A stretch of DNA of 29,804 bases. Source: a virus. The DNA is taken from IMG/VR virus record IMGVR_UViG_3300025476_000007, positions 1 through 29,804 of that record; one strand, written 5' to 3'. This document shows, piece by piece, positions 12,992 through 20,677 of this stretch (the first letter of the stretch is position 1; every line of letters starts with the position of its first letter). The notes below the pieces were generated by a model that was not told the origin of the DNA, ran no database searches, and was given only the letters and a program-made list of their open reading frames with translations. A program made the translations under genes and the position numbers.

Positions 12992-13810
12992 TTAGTCTTC
13001 CTCTTCATCGGAAATTGATGCAAGTGGGTACGCCTTCTTTAACCAGTTGCTAAAGGCGGCCCTAAAATTGACATACTTGTAAGGGTTAACTCCGGGCTTT
13101 TTTGCTGTACCGTCGAGACAAGCCTCATAAAACCATCCCCAGGTATCTAAAACAGGATAATTTCCATAAATTTCTTTGAATGGGTCCAAGTTAAGCTCTA
13201 TCTCGTCTAAAATCTCTTTTATTTTGGCTCTATCCAAAAGGACTTTTTTCTTGGTTACGGTTTTAACAATAGGCGAAGGCGAGGCCGAAGCCGGCTCCCC
13301 CTCCCCCTCTGTACTCCCCCTCTTATTCTTCTCTGTATTAGTTCTTAATTCTTTCTTCTTAATTCTTAGGGGCTCTAAAACTGTTACTGGGAGCGGCTCG
13401 TTCTCGTCGCTGCTTACACTTTGCTTACAACTTGCTGACACATTGCTTACAGCCTCTTCGCTCTTGCCTTGTATGTTAGCGTAATTAATAAGCAATAAAG
13501 ACACCTCTTGCTTACACTTTGCTGACACATTGCTTACAACTTGCTTACACCTCTCAACTCGGCCATCTTCCTCCATCTCTTTAACAAGTCTTTTGGCTTG
13601 GTTGATGTTGGGAACTTCTCCTCTACTTGTTTTTGTATAGAGCCCCCACCTTATTGCCAACTTCGTCCATGTGGTGGTTATTGTCCCAATTTCTGTTCCG
13701 TTCCATTTTGCATCTAAGATCAGATATAGCCATGCCTTTAGACGAATAGGATCATCCCCATACTTATCAATGGAGCGACAAATTTTTACCCAATCTGGTG
13801 AGGCAGTCAT
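12992..13810 (-). CDS. Replication initiator / helicase-loader-like protein
   Basis: This protein has 272 residues. The N-terminal part (about 1-90) has a winged-helix pattern (LKAWLYLILDAKWNGTEIGT, then TKLAIRWGL, then VKEMEEDGRVE), as in phage replisome organisers. The middle (about 90-180) is low complexity with repeats VSNVSAKCKQEVS and VSNVSASCKQSVS. The C-terminal part contains a basic patch (KTVTKKKVLLDRAK) and a DnaD-like end (YVNFRAAFSNWLKKAYP). The repeats are the protein reading of 11-bp DNA iterons, so the gene itself probably contains the origin, as lambda gene O does. An ATGA overlap sets the start. It sits directly upstream of dnaB. Confidence 0.8.
   Translation of the reverse strand: MTASPDWVKICRSIDKYGDDPIRLKAWLYLILDAKWNGTEIGTITTTWTKLAIRWGLYTKTSRGEVPNINQAKRLVKEMEEDGRVERCKQVVSNVSAKCKQEVSLLLINYANIQGKSEEAVSNVSASCKQSVSSDENEPLPVTVLEPLRIKKKELRTNTEKNKRGSTEGEGEPASASPSPIVKTVTKKKVLLDRAKIKEILDEIELNLDPFKEIYGNYPVLDTWGWFYEACLDGTAKKPGVNPYKYVNFRAAFSNWLKKAYPLASISDEEED
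13411..13454. repeat. Iteron array 1: four tandem 11-bp repeats
   Basis: Four end-to-end copies of TGCTTACAnnn or TGCTGACAnnn begin at 13411, 13422, 13433 and 13444. The 11-bp period is one helical turn and not a multiple of three. The conservation is therefore at DNA level, not a protein repeat. Located inside the initiator gene. Confidence 0.85.
13455..13508. other. AT-rich spacer between iteron arrays, possible unwinding element
   Basis: This 54-bp spacer contains an AT-rich stretch (TAATTAATAAGCAATAAAG, about 13482-13499) between the two iteron arrays. By analogy with iteron origins it could be where the strands first open. It is coding sequence of the initiator at the same time. Confidence 0.4.
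13509..13552. repeat. Iteron array 2: four tandem 11-bp repeats
   Basis: Four copies begin at 13509, 13520, 13531 and 13542, with the same TGCTTACA/TGCTGACA core and orientation as array 1 and the same exact 11-bp spacing. Together with array 1 they make eight binding-site-like units in 142 bp. This is a strong candidate for the phage replication origin. Confidence 0.85.
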
Positions 13811-14490
13811 GTCAAATTTCCATAAATGTTTGTCGGCTTAAAAGGTTTCCTATCAGCCTCATCCTCGGAGCTGAACCCATTAATGGCATAAACCATAGCC
13901 TTCGTCAGTGGCCTCTTGATAACCTCCCCGACAGTTTGTTGATCGAGGATCCACGCACACTGCCCACAAGACGAGTGGAGCGTAAGCTCACCTTTCTTAA
14001 CCATTCCCACGAGCCTATCTATTCCGCCCAGTGGCGAGGCTTGGATGAAGCCTGGAACGCCTGTGACAAAGAGGAGGGTATCTCGACTTTGAAACCAAGG
14101 CCAGGTTGTTGCCAAATGTTCGTAGATAGGCGATCCGAAATTATCCAGTCCCAGGTTCCGGTATTTGGTGAGGCCGTCCATATCCAGGATGAGTCGGAGG
14201 AGTTCCTTGTCCCTCGTGTCAACCCACAACCTCTTCACGAGGAACCTGTCCTTCAGGTTCACACATTCCCAGAGCACGTCATCGAGGATTCCCAGAAACT
14301 CAGCCATGATAATTATGCGATCATCCGAAGTCTTGCCGGCCAGGACGCAGGCATGAAGAGATTCGTCTACAGTTGGATCGGCATACCCTAGTCCCATGGA
14401 AAATAGTTTGAACCGGGGGGCGGCAGGGGAGGAGAGGACAAGGAGGCCATCCTTCTCCTCGGTTACTGACAATTTGGGAGCGGACTCCAT
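13807..14490 (-). CDS. Conserved hypothetical protein, 227 residues
   Basis: It starts MESAPKLSVTEEKDGLLVLS after GAGGAGAG; the longer frame from 14526 is rejected because it lacks a site. It looks like an alpha/beta protein (RIIIMAEFLGILDD, RLWVDTRDKELLRLILDMDG) with a later SSCGQCAWILDQQ segment. Scattered acidic residues after beta strands would allow an RNase H-like or nuclease fold, but I cannot place it in a family. It lies between the zinc-finger gene group and the replication initiator, overlapping the latter by 4 bp, so a replication or DNA-processing role is likely from context only. Confidence 0.8.
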   Translation of the reverse strand: MESAPKLSVTEEKDGLLVLSSPAAPRFKLFSMGLGYADPTVDESLHACVLAGKTSDDRIIIMAEFLGILDDVLWECVNLKDRFLVKRLWVDTRDKELLRLILDMDGLTKYRNLGLDNFGSPIYEHLATTWPWFQSRDTLLFVTGVPGFIQASPLGGIDRLVGMVKKGELTLHSSCGQCAWILDQQTVGEVIKRPLTKAMVYAINGFSSEDEADRKPFKPTNIYGNLT

Positions 14491-14672
14491 TATAGACTCT
14501 CCTCTGGTTTTGGAATAGCCATACAAATGGCTTTGACTGCCTCTGTTTCCTCAGGAGAGAGGACAAGTCTTTTTACTATCTCACGATAAACATTCCGTAG
14601 GAGAGCAGCCTCTCCCTCGCTGATGCTTATCGTGATGACGTAGGATTTTTTTGTAGCGGTAGACGTTTGCAT
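14490..14672 (-). CDS. Small helical protein, 60 residues
   Basis: It begins MQTSTATKKSYVITISISEG, then a helix ALLRNVYREIVKRLVLSPEE and a short end. The beta-strand then helix layout resembles a ribbon-helix-helix DNA-binding protein (VITISISEGE as the ribbon), though a second helix is less clear. AAGGAG precedes the ATG, and TAATG overlaps join it to both neighbours. A regulatory role is possible. Confidence 0.72.
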   Translation of the reverse strand: MQTSTATKKSYVITISISEGEAALLRNVYREIVKRLVLSPEETEAVKAICMAIPKPEESL

Positions 14673-15094
14673 TATCTTCTCCTTTTTCCGTTTGCTCCCC
14701 AGGTGTTGACTTCATACCCACCGAGGTCCGCAATGTCCGGTACGTTGTTATGACAGGTGAGGCATATCCTTGTGTTGCGGATGTCTTTGGACTTAAAGAT
14801 CCTGCCACAACGAAGGCACTCTATGTAACCTGCCACGATCTTTCTCAAACCAATTCGGACAAGCTCAAGACTATTATCTTTCTCTTTAGATTTTTGTGGT
14901 AGTTTAGGTGGTTTGGTTTTTCTGGGGAGAGGATTAACTTTTCTGTTTTCTTTGCGACGCTGAATCTCTCTGAGAGATTTGGCTTTTATGCGGCAAGGGG
15001 AAGAGCAATAAAGATGGTGACTGTATGTTGATTGAAATTTAGTTTCACAGATGAGACACGTCACATCATAGACAACACCCCTTCTTCTTGTCAT
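14672..15094 (-). CDS. Two-unit zinc-finger, basic protein
   Basis: This 140-residue protein starts MTRRRGVVYDVTCLICETKF. The first zinc unit is CLIC ... YCSSPC, the second CLRCGRIF ... CLTC. Between them is a very basic linker (REIQRRKENRKVNPLPRK, then TKPPKLPQKSKEK), and the end is NGKRRR. This strongly suggests nucleic acid binding. It resembles the three-finger protein at 10238-10612. The ATG at 15094 follows GAGAGGGTG. The gene starts only 17 bp after a terminator hairpin, so its expression must come from readthrough or regulated antitermination, or from an overlapping promoter. Confidence 0.78.
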   Translation of the reverse strand: MTRRRGVVYDVTCLICETKFQSTYSHHLYCSSPCRIKAKSLREIQRRKENRKVNPLPRKTKPPKLPQKSKEKDNSLELVRIGLRKIVAGYIECLRCGRIFKSKDIRNTRICLTCHNNVPDIADLGGYEVNTWGANGKRRR

Positions 15095-15111
15095 TTTACA
15101 CCCTCTCTTGT

Positions 15112-15166
15112 AAAAAAAAAGTGCGAGACTGGGGGAAAGGAAACACGGTAAGGCCCAATCTCGCAC
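15112..15166 (-). terminator. Rho-independent terminator or attenuator
   Basis: On the minus strand GTGCGAGA pairs with TCTCGCAC (8 bp). It continues after one unpaired base each side with TGGG/CCCA, and is followed by nine T residues (15112-15120). It lies immediately upstream of the gene at 14672-15094 and downstream of the terminase group. It splits the leftward operon, and could be an attenuator controlling the replication genes. Confidence 0.85.
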
Positions 15167-15242
15167 ACAAAACTAACTAACCCGGGAAGTTCAATACCAG
15201 GTTCTTTTCCAAATGTCAAGAGTTATTTTCATGTTTTTGAAA

Positions 15243-15485
15243 TTAAGCATGACAGGACTCACAATCTTCCTCGTCTCTACCTCTGTAAATCCAGTCTCCG
15301 TATGCGTCATACATCATTTGATCTTCGTTAAACCATTGGCCTTGGCCGCACCATTTAAGCACGGAAGTTGTTGCTGTTTTTTCAGAGGCAGGGTGAAACC
15401 GGCATTCTCCAGCTCCGCCCCCCGGTGTGTTGACTACGAAGAATAAACAGTTTCCACAGATGTAATCTTCTTGAAGCATCGACAT
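15243..15485 (-). CDS. Four-cysteine motif protein, 80 residues
   Basis: It starts MSMLQEDYICGNCLFFVVNT and carries GECRFHP and LKWCGQGQWF, the same four-Cys signature as five other proteins here. Of the six it comes closest to the HiPIP pattern C-x2-C ... C-x-[FLY] ... W-C. A further CESC lies at the end. The ATG overlaps the terminase stop by 1 nt (TAATG), and GGAGG stands about 8 nt before it. Last gene before the terminator at 15112. Confidence 0.8.
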   Translation of the reverse strand: MSMLQEDYICGNCLFFVVNTPGGGAGECRFHPASEKTATTSVLKWCGQGQWFNEDQMMYDAYGDWIYRGRDEEDCESCHA

Positions 15486-17212
15486 TAGAAATCCTCCCTT
15501 GTTGGTTTGGGGCAGAAGCCTCTGCCAAAATTGTATGCTCTCATTGCATTAGCAATAGATAATGACATTACACCATCATCATTGTATAGTTCTGAGACTG
15601 GGTCTTTATTCTCTTGCATGTAGTTATCGTCTTTGGGGCTCCATATTAGTCCTTCGAGCTGTGTTAGTAACGGTATAGAGTATATCTTTATGTCTCTGTC
15701 TGAGATAAGCTCACCCAGCCTCACGATGGCATTCTTTTTAGATGTTCTCGATGTGTTGAATCCTAACCTGTTCCCTTCTTCAACGGTTTTCTTATCCAGG
15801 GGTGTTTCGTAATACAGGTTGGGATATCGACGGAGCTGCGGGTATTTCTGGCGATCCCCATGGCCGTGTTCCACTACAGCCAGGATAACAAGGCCCACGG
15901 CATTTCTTTCAACTCCCAGGAGCCCATAATAATAATAGGCCCCTAGGAGCCAGCAAGCTATACCGAAATCTTGAGGTTTGATGCGGTTATTACGGTAATG
16001 CGCGACAACCTTCACTTTTCTGGTGGAGAGCACAACGATCTCCGAATAGTCCGCGCCGATCCCCTCGCTACAGTCCACGCCCAGGACATACTCTTCATTA
16101 GTGTCGGGCTTCTCCCAGATTGTCAGAGAGCCCATCGGGGTGTCCACGAGTTTCGGGTAGGGCTCAGTTGCGCTCAGAAACTTAATCTCTCCAGTGAAGA
16201 TCGAGGGCGTCTTAACAGCCACGTCTTTCATGTTGCCTATAGTCTCAGGATCGAACACGTTGAACCCGGTGGAAATAAAGGCTGTGTGCTCATCCGGGGG
16301 ATACTCTTGGAAGAATTTCGGCCAGCTCCCATGACACTGATCCTGGCATGTCTTTCTCGCCCATAGGAGCTGTCCGTCTGTCCAGTGATGTTTTAGTTGA
16401 AACTCTATCTCTGTCTTGGATTTTTTCAGCTCTTGGCCAGGGGGTAGTTCAAGCGAGCAAGCTGGATCATCTACCCATGAAAAGAAAAAACCCTGCCAGT
16501 CCGACTCTTCCGTCTTAGCTAAATCCCAGTAGGTTTTAAACAGGTTTAGGCCGTTGGCCGTGGACTCGATCACATACATCGAGAACCACGTCTCAGAGGG
16601 CTTAGGGACGGCTTGGTTGAGGGAGGTGAGTGTAAGCTCGGGGTTCGGGAAAAAGGCCATCTCCGAACAGTGGACAAAGTTCAGTGTCCAGCTTCTCCCT
16701 ATTTCGTCACCGCCGGCAGTCATTACCCAAAAGGCCGAGGAGTGCGGTGGCATAAACTCGATATGATCCTTGGCCGGGCGTCCGCCTTCCAGCGGTATCT
16801 TCTCTTCCTTCGAGAGGTTCTGCCAGAATCGGCGGGCTATAGTGAACACGTTCCTTGTTGAATCATTTCTGTGGGCCAAGACGAGGCCCGTGGTGGATGG
16901 GTATTTGGTGAGTAAGTAGAACATGAAAGCCTCGACAAGAGTTGATATTCCAACCTGCCGCGACTTGAGGACAATGAACCTCACCGGCTTCTTCTGTTTG
17001 AAGTTTTTGACAAGAGCCGCCAGTAACCGCTTTTGGAACCGATTCAAAACAAATCGTTGCAACCCCCCACCTTTGGGCTTTATCCAGAGGTTTTTCTGAA
17101 TCCATCTGGCCATGTTGTCGTATTCTTTTTCAGGGGTGTTTTTCTTTAAATTAACAAGAGCGTCTACTGCCTTGGATAACTTGTCGAGGGTTTTTGCGTC
17201 AACTTTTGACAT
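15485..17212 (-). CDS. terL: Terminase large subunit
   Basis: This 575-residue DNA-packaging motor has an N-terminal ATPase and a C-terminal nuclease. The ATPase has the Walker A variant LKSRQVGIST (about residues 82-91), as in terminases of the SRQ-G-ST type. The Walker B region FVHCSEMAFF is at about 177-186 and the coupling-motif region IESTANG follows. The nuclease domain has GVDCSEGIGADYS (about 377), GVERNAVG and DDGVMSLSIANA (about 545), providing the acidic metal ligands. It is encoded on the minus strand with replication and recombination genes, not next to the portal, and overlaps the upstream gene by 14 bp. Length and motifs are complete. Confidence 0.95.
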   Translation of the reverse strand: MSKVDAKTLDKLSKAVDALVNLKKNTPEKEYDNMARWIQKNLWIKPKGGGLQRFVLNRFQKRLLAALVKNFKQKKPVRFIVLKSRQVGISTLVEAFMFYLLTKYPSTTGLVLAHRNDSTRNVFTIARRFWQNLSKEEKIPLEGGRPAKDHIEFMPPHSSAFWVMTAGGDEIGRSWTLNFVHCSEMAFFPNPELTLTSLNQAVPKPSETWFSMYVIESTANGLNLFKTYWDLAKTEESDWQGFFFSWVDDPACSLELPPGQELKKSKTEIEFQLKHHWTDGQLLWARKTCQDQCHGSWPKFFQEYPPDEHTAFISTGFNVFDPETIGNMKDVAVKTPSIFTGEIKFLSATEPYPKLVDTPMGSLTIWEKPDTNEEYVLGVDCSEGIGADYSEIVVLSTRKVKVVAHYRNNRIKPQDFGIACWLLGAYYYYGLLGVERNAVGLVILAVVEHGHGDRQKYPQLRRYPNLYYETPLDKKTVEEGNRLGFNTSRTSKKNAIVRLGELISDRDIKIYSIPLLTQLEGLIWSPKDDNYMQENKDPVSELYNDDGVMSLSIANAMRAYNFGRGFCPKPTREDF

Positions 17213-17567
17213 TCTTGGATGCCTCTGTTAGAGCCTCAATCTTAGATTCTAAGTCCTTGACATGCGTGTTTATTTGCCTTTGGACATCCAGTTCTTCTCG
17301 AATTTTGATTAGCTGCATGATGCGGTTGATTTGCTTGTCTACGGAATTGATCTTGTTTCGAGTTCGTTGTTTCTCTCCAGCCCGGAGTCCTACAACTATG
17401 AGGCCGGCGGAGATCGCTTCAATGTCCTTCAGCTCGAACTGTCCCCGGTTGATAGCCTCCTCAACTACAGACAAAACACTCACAAGGACTTTATCGGCCT
17501 TGTTGTCGGCATGAGAAGGGGAGACATATTTCGAGCTGAGGAGTTCAACACTTTGTTCTTTAGGCAA
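17199..17567 (-). CDS. Coiled-coil protein, possible terminase small subunit
   Basis: The frame is open from 17720, but the real start is uncertain. A TTG at 17567 has GGGAGG 5 nt upstream and overlaps the RuvC stop by only 8 bp; an ATG at 17600 has no good ribosome site. With the TTG start the protein has 122 residues, ending in a long basic coiled coil (NKINSVDKQINRIMQLIKIR, then EELDVQRQINTHVKDLESKI). Its place directly upstream of terL, overlapping it by 14 bp, makes a small-terminase role possible, but no HTH is evident. Confidence 0.7.
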   Translation of the reverse strand: MPKEQSVELLSSKYVSPSHADNKADKVLVSVLSVVEEAINRGQFELKDIEAISAGLIVVGLRAGEKQRTRNKINSVDKQINRIMQLIKIREELDVQRQINTHVKDLESKIEALTEASKNVKS

Positions 17568-18018
17568 CGAAACCTCCCAAGGCCCCAATGTAGAAAGCAT
17601 CAACTTGGTGGGCGTCACCTTCGAAGCCTTTAGATGCTGCAACCATACAAGCCTCTTCCTTCTTCTTGGTTCCTTTACTAATCTCTCGGAGCCTAATGTC
17701 ACTGTCCAGACAATAAACATCTAATCTCCCCAGAAGGTATCCATTGAAGTGATGAAAAATGCGGAGAGTGGGATTACTGCCTTTGCCTTGCCTGCCCCAC
17801 ATACCAGGCTCTTCGACTGCAATGACAGTGATTTTACTTTCACGAGAAAGAGACACATCCGATATCCAGGCTAAGAGAGCATCCACAATCTGTTGTCGCC
17901 TAACTCTTATCGGATCGTCGCGCTTCTTTGGCCGAAAGGTTTTTGTTAGAATAGCCTTTCCACCTGAGAAAATAACCACACCCGTCGCAGTGATTCCAGG
18001 ATCTATTGCTATCTCCAT
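17560..18018 (-). CDS. ruvC: RuvC-like Holliday junction resolvase
   Basis: This 152-residue protein is close to the RuvC length. The RNase H-fold active site is visible: Asp6 in MEIAIDPGITATGV, the glutamates in VIAVEEPGMW, and Asp residues in GDAHQVDAFYIG near the end, matching RuvC D-E-D-D. It should resolve branched DNA before or during packaging, and its neighbour is terL. The ATG at 18018 overlaps the upstream gene by 10 bp. Confidence 0.85.
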   Translation of the reverse strand: MEIAIDPGITATGVVIFSGGKAILTKTFRPKKRDDPIRVRRQQIVDALLAWISDVSLSRESKITVIAVEEPGMWGRQGKGSNPTLRIFHHFNGYLLGRLDVYCLDSDIRLREISKGTKKKEEACMVAASKGFEGDAHQVDAFYIGALGGFVA

Positions 18019-18242
18019 GGGGTTTTTGCCGGTTCATACTTGAGAAATTCACCTGTTGTCATATACACCCTTAACCCATGGACAGGTTTCAAGATGGCAA
18101 TCTCTATCTGCCCAATGAACTCCATTGTGACAGGATCTCTTTGTGACTCTATCTCAAGTCTAAGCTCTTGCAACTGGGTGTGAATCTTTTCAAAGATATG
18201 GTGGATTCGTAGTTGGCTTACTTTCTTTTCCTCATTGTTCAT
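18009..18242 (-). CDS. Small protein between nuclease and resolvase, 77 residues
   Basis: It begins MNNEEKKVSQLRIHHIFEKI, a charged helix, and ends RVYMTTGEFLKYEPAKTPWR. It overlaps the upstream nuclease gene by 11 bp and the resolvase gene by 10 bp. No motif is recognised; it may be an accessory factor to the recombination proteins. Confidence 0.75.
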   Translation of the reverse strand: MNNEEKKVSQLRIHHIFEKIHTQLQELRLEIESQRDPVTMEFIGQIEIAILKPVHGLRVYMTTGEFLKYEPAKTPWR

Positions 18243-19416
18243 TTGTTACCTTCCCAAAGGTGCTTTTGCCTCTGTTCCCCTCTAACACAAAGCTCTCTAA
18301 AATGGTATCAATAAGGTGGTGGTGTTCTTTTGGAAGGTAGTTAAGAGAAGATCTGGAGATATTGATAGCCTTCCCTAGGCCGTAGGTATCAACTCCCTGC
18401 GACTGAAGGAACTCGATGATCTTCCCTTTCTGCCAGATCTCCCCAGGCTTCTCACTCCAACCATACTCATCTATGCCGATCTTGAAAGTTCTCTTGTTTA
18501 TCTTGCACCAGTCCTTAACCTTCTTCTCAACGTCACTGAGGCCTGATTGAAAAGACTTAACAGCAATGTAAGCAGCGGAGATAATATCCTCGGGAATGGC
18601 TGCTATAGCTTCGGATCGCCTCACCTGCACGAGAGCATCCAATGGTGCGTTTCCTATTATCTGGTGCTCGCTCATTTCCACGGGAGCATAAAATGAAATA
18701 GGGCAGTTCTTGTCGAGGAAGTAACACGGGGCGCCATACCAGTTAAGGCATTGATCTCCGGGGTTAGGGTCCGGGGAAGAGAGGCAGACATCCCGCCACT
18801 TCTCTAGGAACCAGTCCCAGAGGTTTATGGTTTCGTTATCCTCCACGCAGCGGTAGGCAAAATAGTCTCCTCGTTCTAGCCGTTCATAATTCCAATGCTG
18901 TGTTTGTTTAACCTGGGGGTAAACCCTAGAAAACTTTATATGGACAGTGGGTCCATAGGCAACTACGTAGGCCAGGACATAGAGGTGCCTCTCAAAAACG
19001 TCGTCAACTATCCAGCGGCCTGTTTTGAGGTCTTCAACTATGGCGTGTTGTCTGTCTATAGGAATAATCCTATCAAGAATTGCCCGAGCCACAGCTTTGT
19101 TTCCGCGACGAGCCAAAGTACTGTCCATTCCAATTTTGATATCTTTCTCAAAATACTGGTTAGGATAGCCTGCATACTCATCCATCATTATGGACTCATA
19201 GAGGATATCCTGAGCAGCTTTATCAAGGTTTCTTACGGCAGTATCTAGGTTAAGAGTTCCTATAAGAACTCTCCTACGGAGGGCGTGGAGCTTTCTACCA
19301 AGAGCGGCAGCAGGCCCAGCGGCGGGCCGGATCTTATCAATGTATTCCGATGCAGCCCGCCAGTGGCATTTCTCCCATACCCCATAACGACTTTTTGAGA
19401 GTGGGGTAAGCTCCAT
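18232..19416 (-). CDS. Cas4/RecB-like PD-(D/E)XK exonuclease with probable Fe-S cluster
   Basis: This protein has 394 residues. LSKSRYGVWEKCHWRAASEY at the start matches the S.S....C...Y opening of Cas4/RecB-family nucleases; GRKLHALRRR is the following helix with the conserved His. HAIVEDLKTGR holds the active-site D-x-K (the [DE]xK motif). The C-terminal part of the core has C-x6-C-x6-C (QCLNWYGAPCYFLDKNCP), which with Cys17 could bind a 4Fe-4S cluster. The last 120 residues are an added helical domain. Lying next to a RecT/Bet annealase, it is the likely partner exonuclease of a Red-like recombination pair. Confidence 0.85.
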   Translation of the reverse strand: MELTPLSKSRYGVWEKCHWRAASEYIDKIRPAAGPAAALGRKLHALRRRVLIGTLNLDTAVRNLDKAAQDILYESIMMDEYAGYPNQYFEKDIKIGMDSTLARRGNKAVARAILDRIIPIDRQHAIVEDLKTGRWIVDDVFERHLYVLAYVVAYGPTVHIKFSRVYPQVKQTQHWNYERLERGDYFAYRCVEDNETINLWDWFLEKWRDVCLSSPDPNPGDQCLNWYGAPCYFLDKNCPISFYAPVEMSEHQIIGNAPLDALVQVRRSEAIAAIPEDIISAAYIAVKSFQSGLSDVEKKVKDWCKINKRTFKIGIDEYGWSEKPGEIWQKGKIIEFLQSQGVDTYGLGKAINISRSSLNYLPKEHHHLIDTILESFVLEGNRGKSTFGKVTNEQ

Positions 19417-20354
19417 TACTTTCCTTTCTTGAGGATGGGGGGCATCATTTCGTTGTCAATCAGTTGCGGAATCAATTCAGCCCACACATACTTTTTCACT
19501 GTTTCCATCTCTACTTCAGGGATATCCCAGATAGCATCGACAGCGTAGGCTGCAACAACAGTTTCCCATACCCAATCAATGCCCTCCTCGGTACACCCGT
19601 TCTTTGCCAGATAGTCTGTGATCTTTTTCCACTTCTCTTCCTGAACTGAAATAACAGGGGGAGACTTGGGCTTGGGAGGTGGAGGCTCGATGTCCTCGGG
19701 AACATGCGGTGCCATCGGCGGAGGTAGAGCTTTTTTAACTGGCTTCTCTATGGTAACAGTGGCAGTGAACTTCTCATCAGCCTGGTGCATCTCCTCCTGT
19801 GTGTAAACTCCCCTCGTTTCGTTGGGGAACGTCCTACGAAGTGCTACGGCCTGGGCGCACTTGTAAAGCATTAGAGGCTCACCTGCTGGGCCCCAAAAAT
19901 TGCTGAACTGATCGCCGCTCTTCTTGTAGAAACTGAGGTCCGCGAAGTACTCCTGCGGAACTGGAAACTCCTTGTTAATTACCCTGGCGATGGCACGAAC
20001 AAGCTCATGCTTCTTGGCATCGTATAGACTCATAGGGATTTCAAAAAGATCTTCTCCTTTAGTGGCATCTCTGAATCTCACCACGCACGCTGGTGGAAGA
20101 AAGCCTCCATAGTGGCCGCTCTTAATGGCCATCTTGATGTAGCCTTCAATCGAGGTTTGGTAAACGATCTTGGGGTTCTTTCCACCATACCTTACGGGCC
20201 AAAGTTCGGGAATTAACGGATCTAGGCCAGTATGTTCACAGCAATAACGGTAGGCTTGAAATTCAGCAATACTCTGAAATACATCATTGTATTTCGTCTT
20301 GACTAAAGCCGCCATCTGCGGGCTCCATGCTATTGTCTCCGGCAAATTCGTCAT
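19416..20354 (-). CDS. bet: RecT/Bet-family single-strand annealing protein
   Basis: This 312-residue protein's core (about residues 1-190) has the Bet/RecT pattern: FQAYRYCCEHTGLDPLIPEL, then IVYQTSIEGYIKMAIKSGHY, with YKCAQAVALRRTFPNE at its end, the conserved K..A...A.R.afp segment. It should anneal complementary single strands at recessed ends made by the neighbouring exonuclease. A proline-rich linker (about 215-240) joins a C-terminal helical domain that may bind SSB or another partner. ATGA overlap with the upstream gene; AAGGAG 8 nt before the ATG. Confidence 0.88.
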   Translation of the reverse strand: MTNLPETIAWSPQMAALVKTKYNDVFQSIAEFQAYRYCCEHTGLDPLIPELWPVRYGGKNPKIVYQTSIEGYIKMAIKSGHYGGFLPPACVVRFRDATKGEDLFEIPMSLYDAKKHELVRAIARVINKEFPVPQEYFADLSFYKKSGDQFSNFWGPAGEPLMLYKCAQAVALRRTFPNETRGVYTQEEMHQADEKFTATVTIEKPVKKALPPPMAPHVPEDIEPPPPKPKSPPVISVQEEKWKKITDYLAKNGCTEEGIDWVWETVVAAYAVDAIWDIPEVEMETVKKYVWAELIPQLIDNEMMPPILKKGK

Positions 20355-20638
20355 TTATTCAGCTCCTTTTTGAATCGTGAAGAGGCTGCGAATCGCAACC
20401 TGAAACTGGCGGGGTAATCGTCTGTCTTTTTTGTGATGTGGTTTGTGAATCTTCGGGCCGGCCAATATGCAACCTTCCAGGCACCGAAGTATTTTTCCCG
20501 GTAGCTTTTGTGAGTTCTACACATACTTTGCCGAAGCACCTGGAAAAAATCATGTAGGAACCTGGCAGCATTAGTCACTCCCAGTCCATACTTTCTCAGG
20601 TTCATCTCATCCAAAATCTCTCTACGCGTAAGATACAT
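20351..20638 (-). CDS. HU/IHF-like DNA-binding protein (divergent)
   Basis: This 95-residue protein has the length of HU. It starts MYLTRREILDEMNLRKYGLG; TNAARFLHDFFQVLRQSM fits the second helix, YFGAWKVAYWPARRFTNHIT fits the GFG.F.v...aAR.GrNP.T arm segment, and FRLRFAASSRFKKELNK fits the closing ...v.F.pgk.lk..vn. Key HU residues (Arg, Asn, Thr in the arm) are in place, though the proline of the tip is not. It is the first gene of the leftward operon, after GGGAGGTG. It could act in replication initiation, integration or packaging. Confidence 0.6.
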   Translation of the reverse strand: MYLTRREILDEMNLRKYGLGVTNAARFLHDFFQVLRQSMCRTHKSYREKYFGAWKVAYWPARRFTNHITKKTDDYPASFRLRFAASSRFKKELNK

Positions 20639-20677
20639 CTTCACACCTCCCTTCATCCTTACTGTTTTATAGGAGCG

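Noticed and set aside
13411-13552. Possible CRISPR array
   Set aside because: Repeats are 11 bp, end to end, with no spacers; they are iteron-like.
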